A stretch of DNA of 64,000 nucleotides from Thiohalomonas sp963783235 (GTDB taxonomy: Bacteria; Pseudomonadota; Gammaproteobacteria; Thiohalomonadales; Thiohalomonadaceae), in NCBI GenBank assembly GCA_963783235.1, contig CAWAMN010000002.1, positions 496,001-560,000 of the forward strand, written 5' to 3'. This document shows, in pieces, positions 38,445 to 49,010 of this stretch (the stretch's first letter is position 1; each line of letters begins with the position of its first letter). The notes beneath the pieces were generated by a model that was not told where the DNA came from, ran no database searches, and saw only the letters and a program-made list of their open reading frames with translations. A program made the translations under genes and the position numbers.

Positions 38445-40388
38445 TTACTCCTGCGATAACAGCGTGGTCACATAATTCAACGCCTCTCTGGCCGAATGGC
38501 GGTCATAGCCATACTCCTCGACCAGGCGCTCCTCGACGGCGGAGATCTTCTGCTGCGCCTCCTCATCGGGACGCGCGCTCGAGGTCACCAGCCGCAGCAC
38601 ATCGCGACGCTCCTCGAACAGGTACTGCTTGATGGCCTCGTGTAACCGGGCGTGGCTGTCCAGGGTGAACGACTCGCCCCGCTTGAAGGCCACCATGGCC
38701 TTGCGCACCACCTCCTGGCGGAAGCTGCCCTTGCCGGAGTCGGAGATGTGGATCTTCTCTTCGACCTGGCGCATGAAACGCTCGTCGGGCTGGCGCTGTT
38801 CGCCGGTAATGGGGTCTTCCACCGCACGCTGATCGAGGGAGGCCTCCACTTCGTCGAGGTACTTGTCGAGCAGCGTCTGCGCCTCCTCTTCGAACGAGGC
38901 GAACATCGCCTTATGGACGTCCTCCTTGACCCAGCGGTTGTAGAAGTCCTTGCGCGCGCTCACCAGGAAGTCAATCCACTGCCGCTTCTGCTTGGCTTCC
39001 ATACGGGCATCGGATTCGATGGCATCCTTCAGCGCCAGCAGCACCTCCATGGAGGTCAGGCTGCTCACTTCGCTCCGGGTGATGGCGTTGGAAATGGCGT
39101 TGATCACGAAGCGGGGCGAAACACCGGTCAGCCCCTCGTCGGGCGTTTCCTTGCGAATGCGTTCCACCTCGTTTTCGGAGATGCCCTCGACGGACTCGCC
39201 CGCATAGAGCCTGACCTTTCGAGACAGGTCCATGTCCTCGCGCTCACCGCGCTGGAGACGGGTGAGAATGGCGAAAACCGCCGTCACCCGAAGGGTGTGC
39301 GGATCCATGTGCACATCCCGGAAAGCGGAAGCCGTGGAGATCAGCTTCTGGTAGATTCGCGCCTCCTGGCGGAAGTCCAGGGTGTAGGGCACCTGCACGA
39401 TGACCATGCGATCGAGCAGCGCTTCGTTCTCCTTCTCCTGGACGAACTTGTTGAACTCCGCGAGGTTGGTATGGGCGAGAATGGTCTCGTCCAGATAGAT
39501 CAGCGGGAAACGGGCAACCTTGACGTTCTTCTCCTGGGTCAGCGTCAGCAGCAGATAGAGAAACTCCCGCTTGACCTTCAGGATTTCAATCATCTCCAGC
39601 AGACCGCGGCTGGCCGCGTAGACCGCACCGGACCAGGACCAGGCCCGCGGGTCGCCCTCGTCCCCGTAATCGGCCACTTTGGACAGGTCCACAGAGCCGA
39701 CCAGGTCGGCGATGTCCGCCGTGGTGGGATCATGGGGTGCGTAGGTGCCCACGCCGCTGCGGGACGCCTCGGAGAGGAAGATGCGCTCCACCGGGAACTG
39801 CATGAAGTCATCTTCGAACTCATTCTCCAGTCGCGTGCGACAGTAGGGGCAGAGATCGCCCTGGATCTCCACGCCGTAGTTCTCCCGAAATTCCCCCCGC
39901 AGCGTATGGGGAACCAGGTGCAGGGGGGATTCGCGTACCGGACATCCCTTCAGTCCATAGAGCGCGCCCGCATCGGTATGGCTGTATTCCTCCAGTCCCC
40001 GCTTGAGGAGGATAACCAGAGTCGATTTGCCGCCCGACGGGGGCCCCAGCAGGAGCAGAAGACGGCGTCCGACCTCCGAACCGGCACTGGCGCCCTTGAA
40101 GTAGTCAACGACCCGACCAAGCGCCGACTCGATACCGAACAACTCGTTGGAGAAGAGTTGCGTGGGCAACTCGTCGGTCTCCTCCGTGTCCTCCTTCTCC
40201 TTTCGATACCAGCGCAGCATGTCCCAGATGTACTGATGGGACGTGCGTGCCGCCTCTATCGGCTTTTCGTAGACGACTTGCTCAAGAAACTCCTGAAAGT
40301 TTCCTTCCCAATAACGCCCCTTGTGCTCGCGGGTATAAGCGGACAGGGAATCGATGAATCGGGATCGATCATTGGAGTCATGTGCCAT
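38445..40388 (-). CDS. prkA: PrkA family serine protein kinase (YeaG-like)
   Basis: A 647-aa protein. The AAA+ PrkA core has Walker A LLLGPPSGGKSTL near residue 110 and a Cys pair CPYCRTRL near residue 180. IYLDETILAHTNLAEFNKF and MVIVQVPYTLDFRQEARIY are family-specific. The C-terminal part is the PrkA kinase-like region. In E. coli YeaG acts with YeaH in nitrogen-starvation and stress responses. The ATG at 40388 fits the family start (MAHDSNDRSRFIDSLSAY). It is the first gene of the three-gene operon. Confidence 0.94.
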   Translation of the reverse strand: MAHDSNDRSRFIDSLSAYTREHKGRYWEGNFQEFLEQVVYEKPIEAARTSHQYIWDMLRWYRKEKEDTEETDELPTQLFSNELFGIESALGRVVDYFKGASAGSEVGRRLLLLLGPPSGGKSTLVILLKRGLEEYSHTDAGALYGLKGCPVRESPLHLVPHTLRGEFRENYGVEIQGDLCPYCRTRLENEFEDDFMQFPVERIFLSEASRSGVGTYAPHDPTTADIADLVGSVDLSKVADYGDEGDPRAWSWSGAVYAASRGLLEMIEILKVKREFLYLLLTLTQEKNVKVARFPLIYLDETILAHTNLAEFNKFVQEKENEALLDRMVIVQVPYTLDFRQEARIYQKLISTASAFRDVHMDPHTLRVTAVFAILTRLQRGEREDMDLSRKVRLYAGESVEGISENEVERIRKETPDEGLTGVSPRFVINAISNAITRSEVSSLTSMEVLLALKDAIESDARMEAKQKRQWIDFLVSARKDFYNRWVKEDVHKAMFASFEEEAQTLLDKYLDEVEASLDQRAVEDPITGEQRQPDERFMRQVEEKIHISDSGKGSFRQEVVRKAMVAFKRGESFTLDSHARLHEAIKQYLFEERRDVLRLVTSSARPDEEAQQKISAVEERLVEEYGYDRHSAREALNYVTTLLSQE

Positions 40389-40697
40389 AGCGCTTCTCGT
40401 GTGGTTTTTTCTGGGTGCGAAACTCGGCCGCGCTCGGCCCCGTACAGCAAGGATAGACAAGGTGAGAAGGTTTTAAGGGTGGAGTCGCTCAACAGCAGCA
40501 AGTTCCCTTGACCGTCTAACTTTCCAACCCCTCCATAGAGTTTGTGGGTCTTTTGGGGAGAATCGGCTCAGGCAAAGGGGACCGGGGCCATCGGTTCGCC
40601 GAGCGGACATTCGGCCGCAGGCGCACTGGCGACGATTTCGCGCCCGGTAACCGGGGGACGAGAAGCCCCGGAGAGGGAGAGGCTTGGACGGGAGCGA
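40389..40697. promoter_or_regulatory. Intergenic region upstream of prkA, no gene seen
   Basis: About 309 bases separate prkA from the 3' end of the ABC permease gene on the same strand. No frame here has a homologous protein pattern. The part nearest prkA should hold the operon promoter, but no sigma-54 or sigma-S element can be named with confidence. Confidence 0.4.
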
Positions 40698-41699
40698 CTA
40701 CTCCCAGCGGAAACTCAGGGCGCCGATGAGAAGGAATATCGTGGTCATTGCGACCAAGATGGCCAGGCGATCGGCCACCTGAAGCAGACCGGCCCCGTCG
40801 ATCATGACCGCGCGGGCCGCATCGATCAGATGGGTGAGCGGGAAGATCAGTGCCAGCTTCTGTACGAGCGGATTGACCCCTTCCAGGGAAAACCAGACTC
40901 CGGAGAGAAACATCATCGGCCAGCTGACCAGGTTGAGTAAGCCGCTCGCAAATTCCTCACTCGCGCTGCGCGAGGCAATGACAAGCCCAAGGCTGATGAC
41001 GCTCATGGCACCCAGTGCAAAGATGAGCAGCAAATCCAGATAACTCCCCTCCATAGGGAAGTCGATGAAGAGGTTCGTCCCGATGAAGACGCCCGCGGTA
41101 ACCAGGAGAATGACCCAGAGGCGGGAGATCACCTGGGCGCTCAGGAATTCAAAGGCACTCAGTGGCGTCGCTTTCAAACGCTTCAACACGCCGTTCTTCC
41201 GATAGCGCACGATGACATACCCGACCCCGTAGAGGGCGGAGAACATCATATTCATTGCAAGCACGCCGGGCAGCAGCCAGTCCACGTAGCGGATCTGCTC
41301 CCCTTGCACCGCCTGGCGAATCATCGGCCTCTGCGTCGACCCTTTCAGGGCCCGCTCAAGAATATGCCCCCGGGGCGAGGTATCGTTGACCCAGTATCGG
41401 CCGCTATCAGGGTCCATCAACAGATCGAACTGGTGCCGCTCGACCTTTCGCAGTCCGGACTGCGGGTCGGCGACAGCGATGAAATCGACATATTGCAGAT
41501 CCCCGAATTGAGCTTCGGCGACCGCGGGTTCGCCGAGGACGCCGACTTTGTAAAGATCGATACGCTCGCCGGAAAAGGCAAAGGCAAACCCGGCCACTAT
41601 CAACACCGGAAACAGCACGTTCCAGGCCAAGGCTGATCGGTCGCGGAAAAACTCCTTGTTGCGCGCCGAGAAGATCGCCAACAGCCGTGCAAGCCTCAT
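40698..41699 (-). CDS. ABC-2 type transporter permease
   Basis: A 333-aa membrane protein. A first membrane segment near residue 25 (VLFPVLIVAGFAFAF) is followed by a ~110-residue extracytoplasmic domain, then five hydrophobic segments including FIGTNLFIDFPMEGSYLDLLLIFALG and WPMMFLSGVWFSLEGVNPL, the ABC-2 motif. It overlaps the ATPase gene by four bases (ATGA), so the two form one exporter. The substrate is unknown; similar exporters move drugs, polysaccharides or lipids. Confidence 0.9.
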   Translation of the reverse strand: MRLARLLAIFSARNKEFFRDRSALAWNVLFPVLIVAGFAFAFSGERIDLYKVGVLGEPAVAEAQFGDLQYVDFIAVADPQSGLRKVERHQFDLLMDPDSGRYWVNDTSPRGHILERALKGSTQRPMIRQAVQGEQIRYVDWLLPGVLAMNMMFSALYGVGYVIVRYRKNGVLKRLKATPLSAFEFLSAQVISRLWVILLVTAGVFIGTNLFIDFPMEGSYLDLLLIFALGAMSVISLGLVIASRSASEEFASGLLNLVSWPMMFLSGVWFSLEGVNPLVQKLALIFPLTHLIDAARAVMIDGAGLLQVADRLAILVAMTTIFLLIGALSFRWE

Positions 41700-42622
41700 G
41701 TCCGTAGCTCCTTGCCGGTAAGCTCAAGAAACAGATCATCGAGCGTCCTTTCACGGATCTGCAGTTTGCCCAGGGGAATCCCCACATCGATAAGCCGACG
41801 AATGGTGTCGTTGACGTCGGAGGAGAGAAGTTCCACCCGATCACCGCAGTCGAGCACCTTCAGTTCGGGATCTTCGCGGGAGGGGTTGAAATCCGCCGCC
41901 GGCAACTCAAGCACCACATCACGGAAGTGTTCGGCCAGCAGCGCCTTTGGACTCCCTTCGGCGATGATCCGCCCGTGGTCCATGATGGCAATTTCATCGC
42001 AGAGCACGTAGGCCTCTTCCATGTAGTGAGTGGTCAGCAGCACCGTTTTCCCCTGCCGCTTGATCTCCTTCACCAAATCCCAAAGCCGACGCCGTGCCTG
42101 GGGATCGAGCCCGGTGGTCGGTTCGTCCAGAAAAAGGACCTCCGGATCATTGATGAGGGCGATGGCCAGCAGCAGACGCTGGCGCTGTCCCCCGGAAAGT
42201 TTGTGGGTATCCCGGTCAAGGAGTTCCCCGAGCGAACAGCAGGCGACCAACTCGTCCATCGGCACGGAGCGGGGATAGAGCCGTGCGAAGAGCTTCAGTG
42301 CCTCGCGTACGGTGATATGTTCCTGCAGCGAGGTGGACTGGAACATAATCCCGGCCTCGTCCCGGAAACGGCGCCCGAGCGGTTCGCCGCGATAGAGGAG
42401 CTCACCCGAGGTGGGACGAGTGATGCCTTCGAGTATCTCGATAGTGGTGGTCTTTCCCGCCCCGTTGGGTCCGAGTAGACCGAAACAGCTCCCCTGACGG
42501 ATGGAAAAGCTTGTGCCATCCACGGCTCGTACACCGCGAAACTGTTTGATGAGATTACGAACTTCGATCAATGCTGGCACGCTACAGGGATTCGGTATTA
42601 TGGAAAAGGCGACATTTTTCAC
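41696..42622 (-). CDS. ABC transporter ATP-binding protein (ABC-2 exporter type)
   Basis: A 308-aa ATPase with Walker A GPNGAGKTT, Q-loop MFQSTSLQEH, signature LSGGQRQRL, Walker B VLFLDEPTTGLD and the switch His in LLTTHYMEEA. The C-terminal ~80 residues are the extra domain of daunorubicin-type exporters (RTLDDLFLELTGKEL). The listed start is a GTG; a GTG at 42580 (PALIEVRNLIKQF follows) would fit the family better and neither has a strong ribosome site. It powers the permease encoded next. Confidence 0.93.
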   Translation of the reverse strand: MKNVAFSIIPNPCSVPALIEVRNLIKQFRGVRAVDGTSFSIRQGSCFGLLGPNGAGKTTTIEILEGITRPTSGELLYRGEPLGRRFRDEAGIMFQSTSLQEHITVREALKLFARLYPRSVPMDELVACCSLGELLDRDTHKLSGGQRQRLLLAIALINDPEVLFLDEPTTGLDPQARRRLWDLVKEIKRQGKTVLLTTHYMEEAYVLCDEIAIMDHGRIIAEGSPKALLAEHFRDVVLELPAADFNPSREDPELKVLDCGDRVELLSSDVNDTIRRLIDVGIPLGKLQIRERTLDDLFLELTGKELRT

Positions 42623-42754
42623 CCTTGACGGGCTTAAAGCAAACGGCAGGGCGAGCTTCTACCGCTGTGCCTGCCCGGCACTTCTATGGTTCACACGAGA
42701 ACGTTTGTCCCGCCATTGGTTTCTTTGGCGGTAATCACCTCTTTTGTGTTCGCC

Positions 42755-43360
42755 TCATGCGCGCAGTTTGCGCTGTTCTTCGTGTCCGCCCGCCGAACGG
42801 TCGGCGGTCACCCGAACGCCGACCGCTCCGCCCCAGAGGCCGAGTCCGAGCGAAAGCAAGAGTCCGGCGAACAGCCACCATGAGGTCGTCGAGAGCGTCT
42901 CCAGCCGTTCGGAAAGCGAGCCGGCCGCCCCGGCCTGGCCGGTCTGACTCAAGAGCGCCAAGTCCTCCCCAAGCACCGCAAACGCCCCCCCAAACACTGT
43001 TCCCACGGCCGTGGACATCAGCCAGGCGAGCAGAAGGGTCACCGTGCCCCAGACCACAAAGCCATGCAGCACGCCGTCGGCACGTCGCGCCAGGCCCGAT
43101 AGCCGCCCCGCCACATTGCCCCCCAGCCAAACGGCAATGAGCATACTGATGACGGTCCACACGCCGGTCATCGGAGGCACCACACCCAGATCCGGTTGTC
43201 CCGCCCCAACGGCCGTAAGCCCTGCCGCGACGCCCAGTAGCGCAAACAGCAGGAAAACCGAAAGGCCGACGATGGTACCGGCAAAGACCGCCCCCCAACG
43301 CAAGTAGCTCACCTGGAGCCGGCGCGGCGGCGCCGCCCTTGCCAACGACTGCACATCCAT
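42755..43360 (-). CDS. Conserved hypothetical membrane protein
   Basis: A 201-aa protein with about four hydrophobic segments (VFAGTIVGLSVFLLFALLGV, WTVISMLIAVWLGGNVAG, FVVWGTVTLLLAWLMSTAVG, WWLFAGLLLSLGLGLWGGAV). A Gly-rich loop (GNVAGRLSGLARR) lies between the second and third. The cytoplasmic C-terminus is short and charged. The ATG at 43360 follows an AGGAG site. I do not recognise a named family. Confidence 0.72.
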   Translation of the reverse strand: MDVQSLARAAPPRRLQVSYLRWGAVFAGTIVGLSVFLLFALLGVAAGLTAVGAGQPDLGVVPPMTGVWTVISMLIAVWLGGNVAGRLSGLARRADGVLHGFVVWGTVTLLLAWLMSTAVGTVFGGAFAVLGEDLALLSQTGQAGAAGSLSERLETLSTTSWWLFAGLLLSLGLGLWGGAVGVRVTADRSAGGHEEQRKLRA

Positions 43361-43553
43361 ACACTCCTCCCTGACGATAGCTCCGTGTCTTGCTTCTGGC
43401 TCCTTGCCCGCAATGGCGCAAGGCACGCGAAACATTGATGCACAAGGAACCCGTTTTCGGTTTCCAGGCAGGCGTTCAGCAACCAACCCGGTTTTCCGTG
43501 CCTTCGGCTTCTTGCGGAGAATCCACGCACCTTCTCAGTATAGGCGGGGAGGT

Positions 43554-45989
43554 TCAAAGACCATTCGGCCAGTGAAACCGGAAAGTGGTCCCCCTCCCCC
43601 GCCCCGATTCGACGGTAACGCTTCCTCCTCGACCCTCGACCAGTTTCCTGGCCAACGCCAACCTGACGCCGGCATACTCGTTGCAGTCACGGGGCTGAAG
43701 GCTCTGGAACATTTCGAAGATCAGTTCGTGATACTGAGGAGGAATGCCGGGCCCATTGTCCGTTACGGTAAACTCGTAACCGTCAACTCGCTCCCGACAC
43801 GCCACCTCCACACGGCCATCGAGTCTATCGTGATGTTCGATGGCATTGCCGATGAGGTTGGCGAGAACCTGGCGAAGCTGAAGTCGCTGCGTGCGCAATC
43901 GCGGCATGGCTCCAAGCGTGATCTCAAAGCTGGCCGGCAGCGGGAACGAGTTTACGATATCGACTAACAGGGCCTGCACATCGACCTCTTCGAACGAGTC
44001 CTGCCGGCCCGCGCTCGAGTAGCTCAGCAGTGCCTCGATCAGGGCATGCATACGCTCGACGCGGCCCTGCATCAGTTCCATCACCCGCAGCGATTCTCCG
44101 CTCAGTGTGTCGCCGCTTTCCTGCGCAAGCACCGTCGCCAACTGCGAAACAGCCCTGAGCGGGGCTTTAAGGTCGTGGGCAATGACATGGATGAGCTGTT
44201 GCAGTTCCCTGTTCACCTGCTCCAGATCATCGCTTTTTGCCTGCAGGGCAGAGGCTTTCTCATTGAGCGCCCGCTCGAAGGCCTTGCGAGTGGTGATGTC
44301 GCGGATCACGATCAGGTGGGCCGGCTCACCGCTCCAGATCGTCTCGGCAACGGTAATTTCGACCGGCAGGGTTGAACCGTCTCGGCGCAGCAGAGCGGTC
44401 TCGTACTGAAGTGGGGGCTCCTCATTCGTCCGCCGCCGCTGCATGAACTCGGCAATCCTTTGGCGTTCCGAAGGATCGACGAGGTCGACGACCGACACCT
44501 TCAGGAGCGCGCCCGTCGAGGGATAGCCGAGCATTGCCGCAAAACGTTCGTTCACGAAGACGTGGTGCGTTCCCATACCTACGGCGATGCCGTCGTTCGC
44601 GTTATCCGCCAATGCCTGCAGGTTGGTGTCCCGCTCCAGGATAGTGCGCTCCGCCGCCTCGCGCTCGGTGATGTCGCGGGCAATTGAGCAGATGTACTCC
44701 CGCCCATCGAAACGGAAGGAATTGACGGAGACCTCGACGGGGAACAGGCTGCCGTCTTTTCGCCGATACTGACTCCGCCGGGTCAGCGAACCGGTCTCGC
44801 GTAATCGCTCCAGAATATGGCTTACCACCTCCGGCTTTGCCTCAGGCGCAATATCCGGGACTGAGCGCTCCAGTAACTCCTCTCGCGTATAGCCGAGTCG
44901 GCGGCAGGCCTCGCGGTTGACGTTCAGGAAACGCAACTCACGGTCCATCCAGAACACGGCATCGCTGGCATGCTCGACCGCGAAATTCGTGAACTCCAAC
45001 TCACGCATCATCGCCTTGCGGCGGGTGATGTCGTGAAACAGGCCGAGGATCAGGTGTTCGCCGCCGATTTCGATGCTGGCAGCGCTGATGTCAACGGGAA
45101 CCACCGTGCCGTCCCCCCGCCTGACTTCGGCGTCGTAGAGCGTACCGCCCCGCATAACGTGCTCACCGAACCGTTCGGCATACTGCTCGGCCTTACCGGC
45201 GGGATGCAGTGCCGACTGGTGCATTCCGATGAGGCGATCGCGAGGCAGGCCGAGCAGCCTTTCGGCCCTGGCATTGGTCTCCACGAGATAACCGGTTTTG
45301 GCATCGGCGATGAATGCGGCGTCATTGAGGTTATCCCAGAGGTGTCGATAACGAGACTCCGATGCCCGGAGGGCCTGAAACATTTCGTGGCGTTCGGTGA
45401 CGTCCCGGCCGATGATAACCAGCTGACTGACGCTGCCGCCCCGAAACACCGGGCTCACCTGCACGTTGTACCAGGCGACCGCGCCGTGAGGGCCGAGCCC
45501 ACGTGTCTCAAACTGGCACGGTTTTCCCGTTCTCAGCGCGTTCACCAGCGCCTCTTCGACAAACCCCCGGTCCTCATCCGCCACGAGGTCGATCGCCCGT
45601 GATCCCACCACTTCGGCCTTGGCGATCCCGGGCGGGGCATGATTGACGAAGCTGACCCGTAACTGCGGGTCGATAATCATGATGTGGTCGGGGGCATTGT
45701 CGGCCAGCGACTCCCAGCGCGCCTCGGACTCGGAGAGATCCCGGATACGCTGTTCGCTACGTCGGAGGGATGCGAGGGCGGCGTCGTGCTCCCGGCTGCG
45801 GCTTCGGATGACCTCTGCCAACCGGTTGAGGCCCAGGGTGACCGCTTCCAGTTCGTCACCGCCCTCTTTCGGAGTTCCGCGTGCCTGCAAGTCTCCCGAA
45901 ATCAGTCTCTCGATGTGGTCGAGAATACCGGTGATGCCGGGATCAGTATCGGTTGGCGGCGCCGCCATGGGAATGCTCTTCTCAGCCAA
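43554..45989 (-). CDS. Cytoplasmic multi-PAS sensor histidine kinase
   Basis: An 811-aa protein with no membrane segment. An N-terminal HAMP-like helix (residues ~20-75) leads into four PAS domains, recognisable by NAPDHIMIIDPQLRVSFVN, NLNDAAFIADAKTGYLVETN, HASDAVFWMDRELRFLNVN and NANDGIAVGMGTHHVFVN, each followed by a PAC-like tail. HisKA carries His605 in VIAHDLKAPLRAV. The HATPase G box is phytochrome-like and slightly unusual (EYAGVRLALARKLVEG). Several PAS pockets suggest redox, gas or small-molecule sensing, not assignable from sequence. No cognate response regulator is adjacent. Confidence 0.9.
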   Translation of the reverse strand: MAEKSIPMAAPPTDTDPGITGILDHIERLISGDLQARGTPKEGGDELEAVTLGLNRLAEVIRSRSREHDAALASLRRSEQRIRDLSESEARWESLADNAPDHIMIIDPQLRVSFVNHAPPGIAKAEVVGSRAIDLVADEDRGFVEEALVNALRTGKPCQFETRGLGPHGAVAWYNVQVSPVFRGGSVSQLVIIGRDVTERHEMFQALRASESRYRHLWDNLNDAAFIADAKTGYLVETNARAERLLGLPRDRLIGMHQSALHPAGKAEQYAERFGEHVMRGGTLYDAEVRRGDGTVVPVDISAASIEIGGEHLILGLFHDITRRKAMMRELEFTNFAVEHASDAVFWMDRELRFLNVNREACRRLGYTREELLERSVPDIAPEAKPEVVSHILERLRETGSLTRRSQYRRKDGSLFPVEVSVNSFRFDGREYICSIARDITEREAAERTILERDTNLQALADNANDGIAVGMGTHHVFVNERFAAMLGYPSTGALLKVSVVDLVDPSERQRIAEFMQRRRTNEEPPLQYETALLRRDGSTLPVEITVAETIWSGEPAHLIVIRDITTRKAFERALNEKASALQAKSDDLEQVNRELQQLIHVIAHDLKAPLRAVSQLATVLAQESGDTLSGESLRVMELMQGRVERMHALIEALLSYSSAGRQDSFEEVDVQALLVDIVNSFPLPASFEITLGAMPRLRTQRLQLRQVLANLIGNAIEHHDRLDGRVEVACRERVDGYEFTVTDNGPGIPPQYHELIFEMFQSLQPRDCNEYAGVRLALARKLVEGRGGSVTVESGRGRGTTFRFHWPNGL

Positions 45990-46110
45990 GCGGCCGTCTC
46001 CAAATCAGGTTGTGCGCCGGCTTGGCCGAGAAGAAGAGCGTCGGACAGGCCGGGCGCGAGGCGCCGCCGGTTAAATGGCGGACCAGAGCTTTCCGGTCCG
46101 CCAATCATAA

Positions 46111-48882
46111 CTAATAATTATATTCCTCTTCCATGAGCTTGGCTTGCGCCGCGGCCAGCCGCGCCACCGGCACCCGCGGAGCAGAGCAGGAGACATAGGT
46201 AAGGCCGGCATGGTGGCAGTGCCGAATGGAGGCGGGATGGCCGCCGTGCTCGCCGCAGATCCCCACCTTGAGATCGGGACGAACCTTGCGCCCATCCTCC
46301 ACGGCGATGCGCATCAATTTCAGAACGCCATTGTAGTCGAGGGCCTCGAACGGGTTGTCTTTGAGAATCCCCCGGGCGATGTACTGGGGCAGGAATTTAT
46401 TCTCGGCGTCCTCCCGTGAGAAGGAGAAGGTGGCCTGGGTCAGGTCATTGGTACCGAAGGAGAAGAAGTCTGCATACTTCGCAATCCGCTCCGCCCGGAG
46501 TGTGCCACGGACCGTCTCCATCATGGTGCCGAAGCGATACTGGAGCTTCACGTCGTAGTGGCTCTCCACCTGCCTCTGCACCTCTTCGGTGTACTGCTTG
46601 ACGATCTTGAGCTCTTCGGGGCTGATGACCTGCGGCACCATGATTTCGGGGATCACGTCGGTGCCCTCGCGCTGGAGTTCCGCGGCGGCCTCCAGCACCG
46701 CCTGGATCTGCATGCGGTAGATCTCGGGGTAGGTGATCCCGAGCCGCACGCCGCGGTGCCCCAGCATCGGGTTGACTTCATAGAGCACCCGAACCTTGTT
46801 GAGCATCTGGCGTTTCTTGGCAATGGCCTCGGCCACCAGTTCGGCATTCAACACGTCAAAAGGCGCCGGCATATCCGTGTGCCTTGCCCCCGGACGCAAC
46901 AGCCTCAAGCTGCCCACCAGCTCGCCGACACCCTGCATATTCACATGCAGTTTCTCCAGGTGCTCGATCTCCTCGAGCAACTGAGCCTCGGTGGGCAGGA
47001 ACTCGTGCATCGGCGGGTCAAGCAGGCGCACCGTCACCGGCCGGGGGGACATCACCCGGAATATCTCCTTGAAATCGCCGCGCTGCATCGGCAGGAGCTT
47101 GTCGAGGGCGTCGCGGCGCTCCTCCAGGGTGTCCGCCAGAATCATCTCGACCACCACCGGAAGCCGCTCGACGGCATTGAACATGCGCTCGGTGCGGCAG
47201 AGGCCGATGCCCTGGGAGCCGTAATCGACGGCCTTCTGGGCGGCCGCCGGCGTGTCGGCATTGGCCATCACCTTGAGTCGGGCGATTTCGTCGGACCAGC
47301 CCAGGAGTGTCTTGAGATTGTCCGAGAACTCCGGCTCGACCGTGGGAATTTCGCCGATATAGACATTGCCCGTAGTGCCATCGATGGTGATGGTGTCCCC
47401 CTCCTGGAAAGTGGTCTCGCCCACCGCGGCCATGCGCGCCTTGACGTTGACCACGATACCCTCGGCACCGGCCACGCAAGGTTTGCCCATCCCCCTCGCC
47501 ACCACGGCGGCGTGGGAAGTCTTGCCGCCCCGGGAGGTGAGGATACCCTCGGAGGCGAAGAAGCCGTGGATATCCTCCGGCTTGGTCTCTTCACGGACAA
47601 GAATCACCTTCTGCCCGGCGCGGCCCATCTGCTCGGCGCGGTCAGCATCGAACACCGCCTTGCCGGCCGCCGCGCCGGGCGAGGCCGGCAGGCCGGTGGC
47701 CACGGGCGTACTCCTGTGGGCCGGGTCGAGCCTGGGATGCAGCAACTGCTCGAGCATATCGGGCTCGACCCTCAGCAGAGCCTCCTCGCGGGAGAGCAGT
47801 CCCTCATTGGTCATCTCCACCGAGGTGCGTACCCGGGCGGCGGCATTCATCTTGCCGTTTCGGGTCTGGAGGCAGTAGAGGGTGCCCCTCTCGATGGTGT
47901 ATTCGAAGTCCTGAACCTCACGGTAATGGGACTCGAGTTTGTTGCGAAGCTCAACGAGCTGCCGGTACATCTCGGGCATTTCGTCGGCCATCGCCGAGAC
48001 CGGTTTGGGCGTACGGATGCCGGCTACGACGTCCTCGCCCTGGGCGTTGACCAGGTACTCGCCGAACATCACGTTCTCGCCGGTGCCCGGATCGCGGGTG
48101 AAACCCACGCCGGTGGCGCAGTCGTTGCCCATATTGCCGAACACCATGGTCACCACATTCACGGCGGTGCCGTTGGCCATCTCCGGGGTGATCCTGAATT
48201 CGCGCCGATAATCCACGGCGCGCTTGCCCATCCAGGAGTTGAAGACGGCCTTGACCGCCAACTCCAGCTGCTGGTAGGGGTCGCGGGGGAAGGGACGGCC
48301 GGTCTGCTCCTCCACCACTTCGAGGAACAGGCCGCAGATCTCCTTGAGGTGTTCGGCTTCCAGACCGATATCCGCCTTCACGCCCGCCTGGCGCTTGATG
48401 GCGTCGAAGTGTTCATCGAAGTGCTCATCGGCGATGCCGAGGGCGACATGGCCGAAGAGCTGGATGAAGCGCCGGTAGGCGTCCCAGCCGAAGCGTTCGT
48501 TTTCGGTCTGGCGGATCAGCCCCGAGAGGGTGTCCTCGTTCAGGCCGAGGTTGAGGATGGTGTCCATCATGCCCGGCATGGACATGGCCGAGCCGGAGCG
48601 CACCGAAACCAGCAGCGGGTTGTCGGCGCCGCCGAAGACCTTCCCGGTCTGCTCTTCCAGTCTCTTGGTGTGGTTGCGAACCTGGTCCAGAAGCCCCTGG
48701 GGCAGTTGCCTTTCGGCATGTTCCAGGTAGTCCAGACACGCCTGGGTGGTAATGACGAAACCGGGCGGAACATTCAAGCCAATCTGGGTCATCTCACAGA
48801 GGTTGGCCCCCTTGCCTCCCAGCAGCTTTTTGTTTTTGCCGTCCCCTTCGGTGAACGCGTACACCCACTGTTGTGCTGCCAT
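46111..48882 (-). CDS. ppdK: Pyruvate, phosphate dikinase PpdK
   Basis: A 923-aa enzyme that interconverts pyruvate + ATP + Pi and PEP + AMP + PPi. The ATP-grasp part (residues ~1-350) has GGKGANLCEMT. The swivelling phospho-His domain carries the catalytic His in GGKTSHAAVVARGMG. The PEP-binding barrel ends with FSFGTNDLTQATF and the catalytic Cys in VSCSAPRVPVARL. It is longer than phosphoenolpyruvate synthase and lacks that enzyme's markers. It allows reversible PEP supply for gluconeogenesis or PPi-based energy saving. It stands alone on the minus strand. Confidence 0.96.
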   Translation of the reverse strand: MAAQQWVYAFTEGDGKNKKLLGGKGANLCEMTQIGLNVPPGFVITTQACLDYLEHAERQLPQGLLDQVRNHTKRLEEQTGKVFGGADNPLLVSVRSGSAMSMPGMMDTILNLGLNEDTLSGLIRQTENERFGWDAYRRFIQLFGHVALGIADEHFDEHFDAIKRQAGVKADIGLEAEHLKEICGLFLEVVEEQTGRPFPRDPYQQLELAVKAVFNSWMGKRAVDYRREFRITPEMANGTAVNVVTMVFGNMGNDCATGVGFTRDPGTGENVMFGEYLVNAQGEDVVAGIRTPKPVSAMADEMPEMYRQLVELRNKLESHYREVQDFEYTIERGTLYCLQTRNGKMNAAARVRTSVEMTNEGLLSREEALLRVEPDMLEQLLHPRLDPAHRSTPVATGLPASPGAAAGKAVFDADRAEQMGRAGQKVILVREETKPEDIHGFFASEGILTSRGGKTSHAAVVARGMGKPCVAGAEGIVVNVKARMAAVGETTFQEGDTITIDGTTGNVYIGEIPTVEPEFSDNLKTLLGWSDEIARLKVMANADTPAAAQKAVDYGSQGIGLCRTERMFNAVERLPVVVEMILADTLEERRDALDKLLPMQRGDFKEIFRVMSPRPVTVRLLDPPMHEFLPTEAQLLEEIEHLEKLHVNMQGVGELVGSLRLLRPGARHTDMPAPFDVLNAELVAEAIAKKRQMLNKVRVLYEVNPMLGHRGVRLGITYPEIYRMQIQAVLEAAAELQREGTDVIPEIMVPQVISPEELKIVKQYTEEVQRQVESHYDVKLQYRFGTMMETVRGTLRAERIAKYADFFSFGTNDLTQATFSFSREDAENKFLPQYIARGILKDNPFEALDYNGVLKLMRIAVEDGRKVRPDLKVGICGEHGGHPASIRHCHHAGLTYVSCSAPRVPVARLAAAQAKLMEEEYNY

Positions 48883-49010
48883 GACTTCCCCTTGACCGTG
48901 ATGGATGTTTTCGGGGCTCCCGGGCCCTGAATCCTGAGTGTTTAGCCAGGAATGGGGTCGCTTCCAATGAGGACCGGTCCTCCAAAAGTCCTGAGGCCCC
49001 CTTAATGGGA